Assembly: GCF_934359325.1 (NCBI RefSeq)
Contig: NZ_CAKRLH010000067.1
Location: 1-8,004 of the forward strand
DNA from: an uncultured Porphyromonas sp.
GTDB taxonomy: Bacteria; Bacteroidota; Bacteroidia; Bacteroidales; Porphyromonadaceae
Length of the DNA stretch: 8,004 nucleotides
Reading direction: 5' to 3'
Shown: in pieces, positions 1 to 4,542 of the stretch
Numbering within the stretch: the stretch's first letter is position 1
How the letters are laid out: each line of letters opens with the position of its first letter
The notes under the pieces: generated by a model
Seen by the model: only the letters and a program-made list of their open reading frames with translations
Told to the model about the DNA's origin: nothing
Database searches by the model: none
Program-made: the position numbers and the translations under genes

Positions 1-24
1 CCCGACACAGATTCTCACCCCGAT

Positions 25-112
25 CTAATATCGGTATTAGAGAAAACTATTACCGGTAAAAGAAAAGACTAATACCGGTATTAGAGATCACTAATACCGG
101 TAAAAGAATTGC
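25..112. repeat. Four tandem 22-bp repeats with palindromic core
   Basis: Four units in exact 22-bp phase (25-46, 47-68, 69-90, 91-112). The third unit contains the perfect 16-bp palindrome CTAATACCGGTATTAG, and the others keep a TCGGTA or ACCGGTA centre with some decay. Units 1 and 3 continue with TTAGAGA and units 2 and 4 with AAAGAA, so there is also a 44-bp higher-order period. The array is AT-rich against a GC-rich surrounding. Tandem arrays with units of about 22-23 bp are known from Porphyromonas gingivalis, some within miniature inverted-repeat elements. Whether this belongs to those families cannot be decided here. Spacing of about two helical turns would also suit a multi-site protein-binding array. 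Confidence 0.85.
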
Positions 113-164
113 CCCTGAAACCCAAGGCCTACTCAGAAGACGTAGAAAGGGAGGGGCAGGGAGG

Positions 165-181
165 GCACCCCGGAGGGGTGC
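165..181. repeat. Hairpin with GGA triloop
   Basis: Perfect 7-bp inverted repeat GCACCCC / GGGGTGC around a GGA loop. Read on the other strand the loop is TCC, matching the hairpin at 390-408 apart from the terminal pairs. It belongs to the ACCCC/GGGGT hairpin family of this region. Confidence 0.8.
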
Positions 182-192
182 ATCCTGCATAG

Positions 193-230
193 CCCGGTGG
201 TCGGAGGGGCAAAGCCCCGACGACCCCGGG
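193..230. repeat. Nested 15-bp hairpin with GA/GA internal loop
   Basis: Three stacked stems pair perfectly: 193-197 with 226-230, 199-203 with 221-225, and 206-210 with 214-218, closed by an AAA loop at 211-213. The middle and inner stems are separated by GA on both sides, which could form tandem sheared G-A pairs. A single T at 198 is bulged. The 10-bp sequence GCATAGCCCG lies at 187-196, overlapping its left edge, and recurs at 234-243 just beyond its right edge. An inverted copy lies at 376-385. Confidence 0.75.
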
Positions 231-255
231 AAAGCATAGCCCGAACCACTCCCCT

Positions 256-273
256 CGACCCCGCCAGGGGTCG
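256..273. repeat. Hairpin, CGACCCC/GGGGTCG
   Basis: Perfect 7-bp inverted repeat around a 4-nt loop (263-266). It has the same ACCCC/GGGGT core as 165-181, but the two outer pairs are CG/CG instead of GC/GC, a compensated change. A weaker relative with one bulged base lies at 301-317. Confidence 0.75.
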
Positions 274-348
274 CTCGGAATGGAGATCGTCCGGTGGAGT
301 GACACCCTCTCGGGGTCGGATAGATAAGGCGTATCGCAGGTGACCCGG

Positions 349-374
349 GGTCTTCGGCACTTCGTGCCTTGACC
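349..374. repeat. Nested hairpin with TTC triloop
   Basis: The inner stem GGCAC/GTGCC (356-360 with 364-368) closes a TTC loop. An outer stem GGTC/GACC pairs 349-352 with 371-374. The stretch 354-375 recurs at 703-724 with one difference, where it sits inside a longer outer stem. Confidence 0.7.
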
Positions 375-389
375 GCGGGCTATGCAGAA

Positions 390-408
390 AGGACCCCTCC
401 GGGGTCCT
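390..408. repeat. Hairpin, AGGACCCC/GGGGTCCT
   Basis: Perfect 8-bp inverted repeat around a TCC triloop (398-400). The outer pairs GG/CC differ in a compensated way from the GC/GC and CG/CG versions elsewhere in the array. Confidence 0.8.
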
Positions 409-459
409 CTACCGGGTAGCCATTGGGAAATGTCTTTACGGTCAATCCGAGCAAAAATC

Positions 460-498
460 GATGATCCCTCCGGGGCTTCGCCCCCCCGCGGGATCGTC
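460..498. repeat. Hairpin within a hairpin
   Basis: The outer stem pairs 460-468 with 490-498 and includes one T-G wobble. The inner stem GGGGC/GCCCC pairs 472-476 with 480-484 around a TTC loop. The two stems are separated by 3 and 5 unpaired bases, so it looks like one palindrome inserted in the loop of another. A smaller hairpin (502-518, AAC loop, one G-T pair) follows directly. Confidence 0.7.
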
Positions 499-535
499 AG
501 GCCTTTTCAACGAAAGGGTAAGACAGACCGGCGTG

Positions 536-552
536 GCACCCCTTGCGGGTGC
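536..552. repeat. Hairpin, GCACCC/GGGTGC with CTTGC loop
   Basis: Perfect 6-bp inverted repeat around a CTTGC loop. The loop is identical to that of the hairpin at 614-632, while the outer stem pairs differ between the two (GC/GC here, CG/CG there). Confidence 0.7.
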
Positions 553-564
553 TCGCTCCATAGG

Positions 565-594
565 CATCGGTCATCCGCAAAGCGGTGACCGATG
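565..594. repeat. Nested 13-bp hairpin with AAA loop
   Basis: The outer stem CATCGGTCA/TGACCGATG (565-573 with 586-594) is perfect over 9 bp. The inner stem CCGC/GCGG (575-578 with 582-585) closes an AAA loop, with T574 bulged. The outer stem is almost the same as that of 694-727, but the inner hairpin is entirely different. Confidence 0.8.
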
Positions 595-613
595 TGCAGC
601 CCCCCCTACCCCC

Positions 614-632
614 GCGACCCCTTGCGGGTCGC
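614..632. repeat. Hairpin, GCGACCC/GGGTCGC with CTTGC loop
   Basis: Perfect 7-bp inverted repeat. The nearby hairpin at 655-671 is its reverse complement over 17 bases, apart from one loop base. This indicates an inverted duplication within about 40 bp. Confidence 0.75.
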
Positions 633-654
633 CGAGCAGCCACCCCCTTCCCGG

Positions 655-671
655 CGACCCACAAGGGGTCG
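655..671. repeat. Inverted copy of the 614-632 hairpin
   Basis: CGACCC/GGGTCG stem of 6 bp with loop ACAAG. Read on the minus strand, it matches positions 615-631 at all but one position. Confidence 0.75.
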
Positions 672-693
672 AGACATAACGCGCACGCTTATA

Positions 694-727
694 CATCGGT
701 CGTCGGCACTTCGTGCCTCGACCGATG
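694..727. repeat. Nested 14-bp hairpin with TTC loop
   Basis: The outer stem CATCGGTCG/CGACCGATG pairs 694-702 with 719-727. The inner stem GGCAC/GTGCC pairs 705-709 with 713-717 around TTC. The outer arm matches that of 565-594 and the inner hairpin matches that of 349-374, so this element combines modules seen separately elsewhere. Confidence 0.8.
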
Positions 728-732
728 CCTAG

Positions 733-758
733 GGAGCGGGCACCCTTCGGATGCCGGC
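733..758. repeat. 26-bp hairpin repeat, copy 1
   Basis: A hairpin (739-755, TTC loop, one mismatch) lies in a 26-bp segment that recurs at 4412-4437 in the antitoxin upstream region with 24 of 26 positions identical. The other copy restores full pairing in the stem. Confidence 0.75.
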
Positions 759-788
759 GTGCTGTCTAAGCCGGTACGTTTGTGCAGA

Positions 789-824
789 CCGTCCGACCCG
801 TCCGACTTGTCCGACCCGTCCGAC
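789..824. repeat. Four tandem 9-bp repeats
   Basis: CCGTCCGAC is present four times head to tail (789-797, 798-806, 807-815, 816-824). The third copy starts TT instead of CC. The array lies in the non-coding region and would be prone to slippage. Confidence 0.85.
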
Positions 825-940
825 AAGACAGCGCACTCGGCCGGTGCCTGCACCCCGGCAGGGATGCATTCCTTTCACCGGGGGGAGGACTCTGGATGGC
901 GAGGCACCGGAGCCTGTAAACCATTGGCCTCTTTTTTCCC

Positions 941-948
941 TACCTTTG
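941..948 (+). promoter_or_regulatory. Putative hemG promoter -7 element
   Basis: TACCTTTG matches the Bacteroidota -7 consensus TAnnTTTG exactly, which predicts a transcription start near 953 and a leader of about 20 nt before the ATG at 973. No good -33 TTTG is visible at the usual 19-21 bp upstream, so the call is tentative. A small inverted repeat CTTTG/CAAAG (944-948 with 956-960) overlaps the element. The same octamer precedes the antitoxin gene on the other strand. Confidence 0.5.
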
Positions 949-972
949 TCGTAACCAAAGAATAGATAGAGT

Positions 973-2382
973 ATGACAGCAGAGGATAAGCAGCAGCCCC
1001 GCGTGGTGATCATCGGCGGGGGACTTACAGGTATGTCGGTGGCGGCAGGGTGCGATATGCACGAGATCCCCTTCCTCCTCCTCGAGCGGGAGGAGCGACT
1101 GGGTGGACAGATCCAGACGCATCAGCAGGCGGGGTACACCTTTGAGACCGGACCCAATACCGGGTCGGTCTCCACGCCCGAGGTGGCGGAGCTCTTTGAG
1201 TACGTCGCGCCGGAGGCGGAGATGGAGGTGGCAAAGTCGGCCTCGGAGGCGCGCTGGATCTGGAAGGGAGACCGCTTCCACCCGCTGCCGTCGGGCCCGA
1301 TCAGCGGTCTCACGACCCCGCTCTTCTCGTGGCGGGACAAGCTGCACATCCCCTTCGAGCCCCTCGTGAAGCGGGGCACCGACCCCAATGAGAGCGTCGG
1401 GGATCTCGCCGAGAGGCGCCTCGGGAAGAGCATGGTGGACTACGCGGTGGATCCCTTCATCGGCGGGGTCTATGCGGGCGACCCTTACAAGCTGGTGACA
1501 CGGCTGGCGCTGCCTAAGCTCTACGACCTGGATCGGAAGTATGGGAGCTTCATCGGCGGCTCGATGAAGCTGATGAGGGAGCGGAAGCCGACGGAGCGGG
1601 ACAAGAAGGCGACGAAGAAGGTCTTCAACGTCGTCGGTGGGCTCTCGCACCTGATCGAGGGGATCGAGCGGAAGGCCTCCCGCAGCGGGCGCTTCGTCAC
1701 CGGTGCCACCGATATCCGCATCTGTCCCGCTGAGGATCACCGGTATGAGGTGACCTTTACCTCCGGGGGAGAGAGCGAGACGGTCCGGTGCGACCATGTG
1801 GTGACGACGATCCGTCCCGACCTCCTTCCCCCTCTCTTCCCGGACGACTGGGCAGGGCGCTTCGATCGCATACGGACGCTCGTCTACGCTCCGATCACGG
1901 AGGTGGTGGTGGGCTTTGACCACCTCCCCGGGGTGGAGCGAAGGGCCTTCGGTGCCTTAGTGCCGACCTGCGAGCGGCGGCGGGTGCTGGGGATCCTCTT
2001 CCCCTCCTCCTGTTTCGATGGGAAAGTGCCGTATGAGGATAGTGCACTCTTCACGATATTTATGGGCGGGCTGCGCAATCCGGAGCTGGTGACCGACACG
2101 AGCCTCGAGGAGCGGCAGGAGATCGCCCTCTCGGAGCTGTACGATATGATGAAGATCCCGCAGGATGTCCGGCCGGACCTCGTCTTCGTCGCCCCCTACA
2201 GCCATGCCATACCGGAGTATGACCTGACGACGGAGGGGATCCACGAGGACATCCGCCGACTGGAGACGGAGTACCCGGGGCTGCAGATCGCCGGCGGGGT
2301 ACGAGACGGCATCGGCATGGCGAAGCGGATCACCCAGGGCATCTCCATCGCCGATGCCATCGCCGGCTACCGGCGCGAGTAA
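973..2382 (+). CDS. hemG: Protoporphyrinogen oxidase, HemY-type FAD enzyme
   Basis: A 469-residue flavoprotein of the HemY type (often named hemG in Bacteroidota annotation). The family oxidises protoporphyrinogen IX, or coproporphyrinogen III in Gram-positive relatives, late in haem synthesis. Residues 11-20 give the dinucleotide-binding strand and GGGLTG loop, ending with the acidic E38 expected to contact the FAD ribose. ERLGG follows at 41-45. The family block DPFIGGVYAGDP lies at 160-171. Near the C-terminus, AGGVRDGIGMAKR (440-452) is the second FAD-contact motif. Length is normal for the family. The ATG at 973 is chosen because the FAD motif starts ten residues later and the promoter-like octamer lies 25 bp upstream. 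There is no signal peptide; the enzyme is likely membrane-associated from the cytoplasm. The last bases of the gene are duplicated at 2647-2676. Protoporphyrinogen versus coproporphyrinogen preference cannot be read from the sequence. Confidence 0.92.
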   Translation: MTAEDKQQPRVVIIGGGLTGMSVAAGCDMHEIPFLLLEREERLGGQIQTHQQAGYTFETGPNTGSVSTPEVAELFEYVAPEAEMEVAKSASEARWIWKGDRFHPLPSGPISGLTTPLFSWRDKLHIPFEPLVKRGTDPNESVGDLAERRLGKSMVDYAVDPFIGGVYAGDPYKLVTRLALPKLYDLDRKYGSFIGGSMKLMRERKPTERDKKATKKVFNVVGGLSHLIEGIERKASRSGRFVTGATDIRICPAEDHRYEVTFTSGGESETVRCDHVVTTIRPDLLPPLFPDDWAGRFDRIRTLVYAPITEVVVGFDHLPGVERRAFGALVPTCERRRVLGILFPSSCFDGKVPYEDSALFTIFMGGLRNPELVTDTSLEERQEIALSELYDMMKIPQDVRPDLVFVAPYSHAIPEYDLTTEGIHEDIRRLETEYPGLQIAGGVRDGIGMAKRITQGISIADAIAGYRRE

Positions 2383-2386
2383 GCGG
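2357..2386 (+). repeat. hemG-tail direct repeat, copy 1
   Basis: Thirty bases covering the last codons of hemG, its stop and four bases beyond are identical to 2647-2676. The repeat contains the perfect hairpin CGCCGG-CTA-CCGGCG (2361-2375). Weaker similarity extends back to about 2335. Confidence 0.95.
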
Positions 2387-2406
2387 ATAATATTGGAGAT
2401 GCAAGC

Positions 2407-2631
2407 ATGAGTATCAAAAGGAAACAAAGAGTAAGTGCCACACAGCTACTTCTCTTTATACTAATCTATGCAGTCATTGTCGTTATATTTTTGGTGGCAC
2501 CAATATCCTGTTTAGATCGAAACGGTTTGTGGACTGCTGCTCTGGTAGGTGCCTTGGCGCCAGTCGCTTGGTATCTCGCCACATTACTGAATAGGAGAAT
2601 TAAGAGAGCAAATCGGAAAGACAATACGTAG
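2407..2631 (+). CDS. Small two-helix membrane protein, unknown function
   Basis: Encodes 74 residues that I do not recognise as a named family. A short basic N-terminus (KRKQR, residues 4-8) is followed by a hydrophobic segment at about 12-34 and a second at about 40-61. A strongly basic tail (NRRIKRANRK, 62-71) ends the protein. This predicts a helical hairpin in the inner membrane with both ends in the cytoplasm. A GGAG ribosome-binding-like sequence (2395-2398) precedes the ATG by 8 nt. The gene begins 24 bp after hemG and could be read from the same transcript. It is clearly AT-richer than hemG and lies between two copies of the hemG tail, so it was probably inserted. A role linked to haem or to the AbiE operon is not supported by anything visible. 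Confidence 0.65.
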   Translation: MSIKRKQRVSATQLLLFILIYAVIVVIFLVAPISCLDRNGLWTAALVGALAPVAWYLATLLNRRIKRANRKDNT

Positions 2632-2635
2632 GACT

Positions 2636-2676
2636 CAGGGGGATCTCCATCGCCGGCTACCGGCGCGAGTAAGCGG
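2636..2676 (+). pseudogene. Duplicated remnant of the hemG 3' end
   Basis: Bases 2647-2676 repeat 2357-2386 exactly, and similarity continues upstream to about 2636 with small gaps. In frame it would still encode GISIAGYRRE and a stop. It lacks 12 bp present in hemG (the ADAI codons), a loss explained by slippage between the two CCATCGCC copies in hemG. It also has one extra base further upstream. The hairpin CGCCGG-CTA-CCGGCG recurs at 2651-2665, between the convergent small gene and the toxin gene. It has no T-run, so a terminator role is doubtful. Confidence 0.85.
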
Positions 2677-2714
2677 GGGATAGAGCAGAACAAGCCATTC
2701 CGGCGTCATCGACA

Positions 2715-3743
2715 TCAATTTCTCCCTAAGTCTCTGATCCGAGTTTGCAACTCCTCTATCCGGCAGAGCAGTTGATCAAAGGGCAAAGAAGCACCATAGA
2801 TGAAGTGCTCTCTCATATTTTTGTAGTCACTTGTCCAGTCGTGGAGGACTTTTTGTGGCGGAACGATCGTGATACGACTTGGAGAGAGAAGCTCGTAATC
2901 CACATACCTCAGAGCGTATTGTAGCCGACGATGCTCCACAATAGCATCATAGAGTCGTCTGTCACTAAGAGCCTCCACTCCATAAGCACAATCCATCAAG
3001 CGCTCAAGGTCGTATAGATGTCGGCTCATACGCAAGTATCTGGGTCTATCTTTCTGAAACTCCTCGGCTAAGAGAAATATCTTCTCGAGGAAAGTACGCG
3101 TAGGGAGCACCGTGGGGAAGCTAACCCCACTCTCGTCCTCCGCCGGAAAGACATCAGCAATCATAGAGCGGATATTCCTTGTCTCCACAGGTTCAGCCAT
3201 AGACATACAGCTGATCTCCACCTTTACGCGCTGAGGAATGTATGCAATAGACTCCTCAATGACACTCTCATAATACACAAGGATGGTGGTCGGATCCTTA
3301 TCACTATCGATAGGCTTAGGAGCGCCAGCCCCGGCCGAGACCTGTGTCACATTCTCGATCCGATACCCATAGACTCCCATCTGTTTCAGCTCATCATCCA
3401 ACTGCCCGGACAATGTATTATGAATATATGCACGAGAGACTTTACGCAGCTTGTCCCGCTGACTTCTGTTAATAGGCTCTATGCCGAAAAAAGAGTGCTG
3501 TAGGGCAATGTCAATATCCTCCGAGAAGCGCTCAATCAGACCAAAGCCCTTAGAGAGGGAAGTACCTCCCTTAAAGGACAGATATGGGGCACACGCACAC
3601 CTCGACAACGCATATAGCGTAGCAGTCACCCACCAATCCTTCTCAACGGCAAATAGTGTGACCCCTGTATGAGCTCTCTCAGCTTGCTGAAGTATTGCGA
3701 TCCTATCCTCAGGAGTATTCTTGATCCACAGCTTTCTCATCAT
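2715..3743 (-). CDS. AbiEii/AbiGii-family nucleotidyltransferase toxin
   Basis: A 342-residue protein of the AbiEii toxin family, the effector of AbiE systems. Related enzymes act as NTP-dependent nucleotidyltransferases that stop growth; some modify tRNA 3' ends. The nucleotidyltransferase signature is GGTSLSKG (59-66) followed by SEDIDIAL (74-81), with the metal-binding acidic residues in the second block. KVEIS (174-178) may hold the third acidic residue. Later family motifs appear as FLEKIFLLAEE (218-228) and RHLYDLERL (241-249). All catalytic landmarks are present, so it looks intact. The ATG at 3743-3741 overlaps the antitoxin stop as ATGA, typical of translational coupling. An ATG directly after it (3740-3738) is an alternative start. 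Coding bias is less GC-rich than the neighbouring hemG and helicase genes, suggesting acquisition. Growth arrest and phage defence are inferred from the family. Confidence 0.9.
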   Translation of the reverse strand: MMRKLWIKNTPEDRIAILQQAERAHTGVTLFAVEKDWWVTATLYALSRCACAPYLSFKGGTSLSKGFGLIERFSEDIDIALQHSFFGIEPINRSQRDKLRKVSRAYIHNTLSGQLDDELKQMGVYGYRIENVTQVSAGAGAPKPIDSDKDPTTILVYYESVIEESIAYIPQRVKVEISCMSMAEPVETRNIRSMIADVFPAEDESGVSFPTVLPTRTFLEKIFLLAEEFQKDRPRYLRMSRHLYDLERLMDCAYGVEALSDRRLYDAIVEHRRLQYALRYVDYELLSPSRITIVPPQKVLHDWTSDYKNMREHFIYGASLPFDQLLCRIEELQTRIRDLGRN

Positions 3744-4330
3744 TCGTTAAGCATCGGCTTGACAATTCGTTGCATCCATGCCGGCATCATAGCCACATCC
3801 TCAGCCAGAGCTCTGACCTCTTTTTCCTGATTGATCAACTCACGCATCCGGGACAATATCTCCTCGTCTATATTTTGTTCACCCAAGCTTTTCAGCGCCT
3901 GGACAAGAAGGGGGATAAGCTGAGTGCTGTACGCAAAGTTCCTGGGGACGGCTCTCTTGAGGATCACTTTTCGATCACCTAAATAGAGAGTACGTGCACT
4001 TCCTGTTGTCAGAAACGAATGGGTCATAGGGACCTGAGTGGACAGCCCAAGAGCATTCAGAGCAGTGACCCCGGACGGCAATACCTGAGCCTTATCCCGC
4101 TCGGCAATAGCCTGGACAATCTTGTCAACAGATGGCATAATCGGTCCATACTTGCTCTGCTTGGGTTTTAGGTAAACACCGGAGGCAATACGGACAAGAG
4201 CACCCTCCTCAACCAAGCCCGAAAGCGTACGACCTACACTCTCGGGATGATACCGGGGAAAGTCGGTCCGAAAGAAAATTGAACCGTCGTTAGCAGATAG
4301 TATTTGCTGGCTGAGCGTTTTTCCTCTCAT
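3740..4330 (-). CDS. AbiEi-like winged-helix antitoxin (DUF6088 type)
   Basis: A 196-residue protein lying immediately upstream of the AbiEii toxin and overlapping it by 4 bp, the standard antitoxin-toxin order. The N-terminal region to about residue 56 reads as a winged helix-turn-helix: helix SVGRTLSGLVEEGALVRI (31-48) followed by a wing ASGVYLKP (49-56). The middle block VLPSGVTALNALGLSTQVP (83-101) is typical of AbiEi/DUF6088 proteins. The C-terminus is helical and charged. In characterised AbiE systems the antitoxin neutralises the toxin without forming a stable complex (called type IV) and represses its own promoter through inverted repeats. A matching inverted repeat is present at 4336-4364. 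The ATG at 4330 gives a complete N-terminal winged-helix domain. Confidence 0.85.
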   Translation of the reverse strand: MRGKTLSQQILSANDGSIFFRTDFPRYHPESVGRTLSGLVEEGALVRIASGVYLKPKQSKYGPIMPSVDKIVQAIAERDKAQVLPSGVTALNALGLSTQVPMTHSFLTTGSARTLYLGDRKVILKRAVPRNFAYSTQLIPLLVQALKSLGEQNIDEEILSRMRELINQEKEVRALAEDVAMMPAWMQRIVKPMLNE

Positions 4331-4335
4331 AGCAA

Positions 4336-4364
4336 TGTTGGATATACTTCAAATAATTCCAACA
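4336..4364 (-). promoter_or_regulatory. Candidate antitoxin operator (inverted repeat)
   Basis: Perfect inverted repeat TGTTGGA (4336-4342) and TCCAACA (4358-4364), with 15 bp between the arms and arm centres 22 bp apart, about two helical turns. It covers the predicted transcription start and leader of the antitoxin-toxin operon. This is where an AbiEi-type repressor would act. It could instead be a leader hairpin. Confidence 0.55.
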
Positions 4365-4365
4365 C

Positions 4366-4373
4366 CAAAGGTA
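4366..4373 (-). promoter_or_regulatory. Putative promoter of the AbiE operon
   Basis: On the minus strand this reads TACCTTTG, an exact TAnnTTTG -7 element, about 36 bp before the antitoxin ATG. A TTGTTG stretch (minus strand, 4396-4391) lies near the -33 position, but the match to TTTG is imperfect. Confidence 0.55.
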
Positions 4374-4411
4374 GCCTGAATTTGCGAGAACAACAACCAT
4401 ACAAACGCTAT

Positions 4412-4437
4412 GGAGCGGGCATCCTTCGGATGCAGGC
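4412..4437. repeat. 26-bp hairpin repeat, copy 2
   Basis: 24 of 26 bases match 733-758. The core is a perfect hairpin GCATCC-TTC-GGATGC (4419-4433) of the same triloop class as the array upstream of hemG. It lies just upstream of the AbiE promoter. Confidence 0.75.
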
Positions 4438-4485
4438 CTACCACCGATTGACTATTTTCACATGCGTCACCATCGGCACTGGAGC

Positions 4486-4538
4486 AAAAAAAAAAAGCTC
4501 TCGCCCCTGTCGATCGTGACAGGGGCGAGAGCTTTTTT
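4486..4538 (-). terminator. Strong intrinsic terminator of the uvrB-helicase operon
   Basis: A perfect stem pairs 4491-4511 with 4518-4538 around a 6-nt loop (4512-4517). The GC-rich part spans about 15 bp and the remainder is A/T pairs. On the minus strand it is followed by a run of 11 T (4496-4486), immediately after the helicase stop at 4543. The T-rich right arm makes some activity in the plus direction possible. Confidence 0.93.
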
Positions 4539-4542
4539 CTCT

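Larger units (their letters stand above)
113..940. other. Long non-coding region packed with GC-rich hairpins
   Basis: This stretch of about 830 bp upstream of hemG shows no credible gene. Open frames on both strands run through palindromes and tandem repeats, give low-complexity proline/arginine-rich translations and have no convincing start context. Instead there is a near-continuous series of short perfect inverted repeats, mostly with 3-5 nt loops: 165-181, 193-230, 256-273, 301-317, 349-374, 390-408, 460-498, 502-518, 536-552, 565-594, 614-632, 655-671, 694-727 and 739-755. Most share a core ACCC(C)...(G)GGGT flanked by variable but complementary bases. I recognised no RNase P RNA, tmRNA, tRNA or riboswitch signature. 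It may be a REP-like repeat island, a structured untranslated RNA, or an expanding palindrome locus. Confidence 0.75.

Noticed and set aside
25..112. CRISPR array
   Set aside because: The 22-bp units are contiguous with no spacers, and no cas genes are present.
133..360. Minus-strand open frame (75 codons)
   Set aside because: It consists mostly of translated palindromes, with no start signal or family resemblance.
113..940. Possible structural RNA gene such as RNase P RNA or tmRNA
   Set aside because: The many hairpins prompted the check, but I found no conserved core sequences of these RNAs and the stems look like repeated copies of one type.
585..965. Plus-strand open frame (126 codons) upstream of hemG
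   Set aside because: It runs through hairpins and the 9-bp tandem repeat, which yields a repeated SDP-type peptide. It has no ribosome-binding context or domain.
940..1923. Minus-strand open frame (327 codons) within hemG
   Set aside because: It is antisense to hemG, rich in H, R, P and L, and has no recognisable domain. It is a shadow of the GC-rich coding strand.
2361..2375. hemG terminator
   Set aside because: The hairpin CGCCGG-CTA-CCGGCG overlaps the last codons and has no T-run after it.
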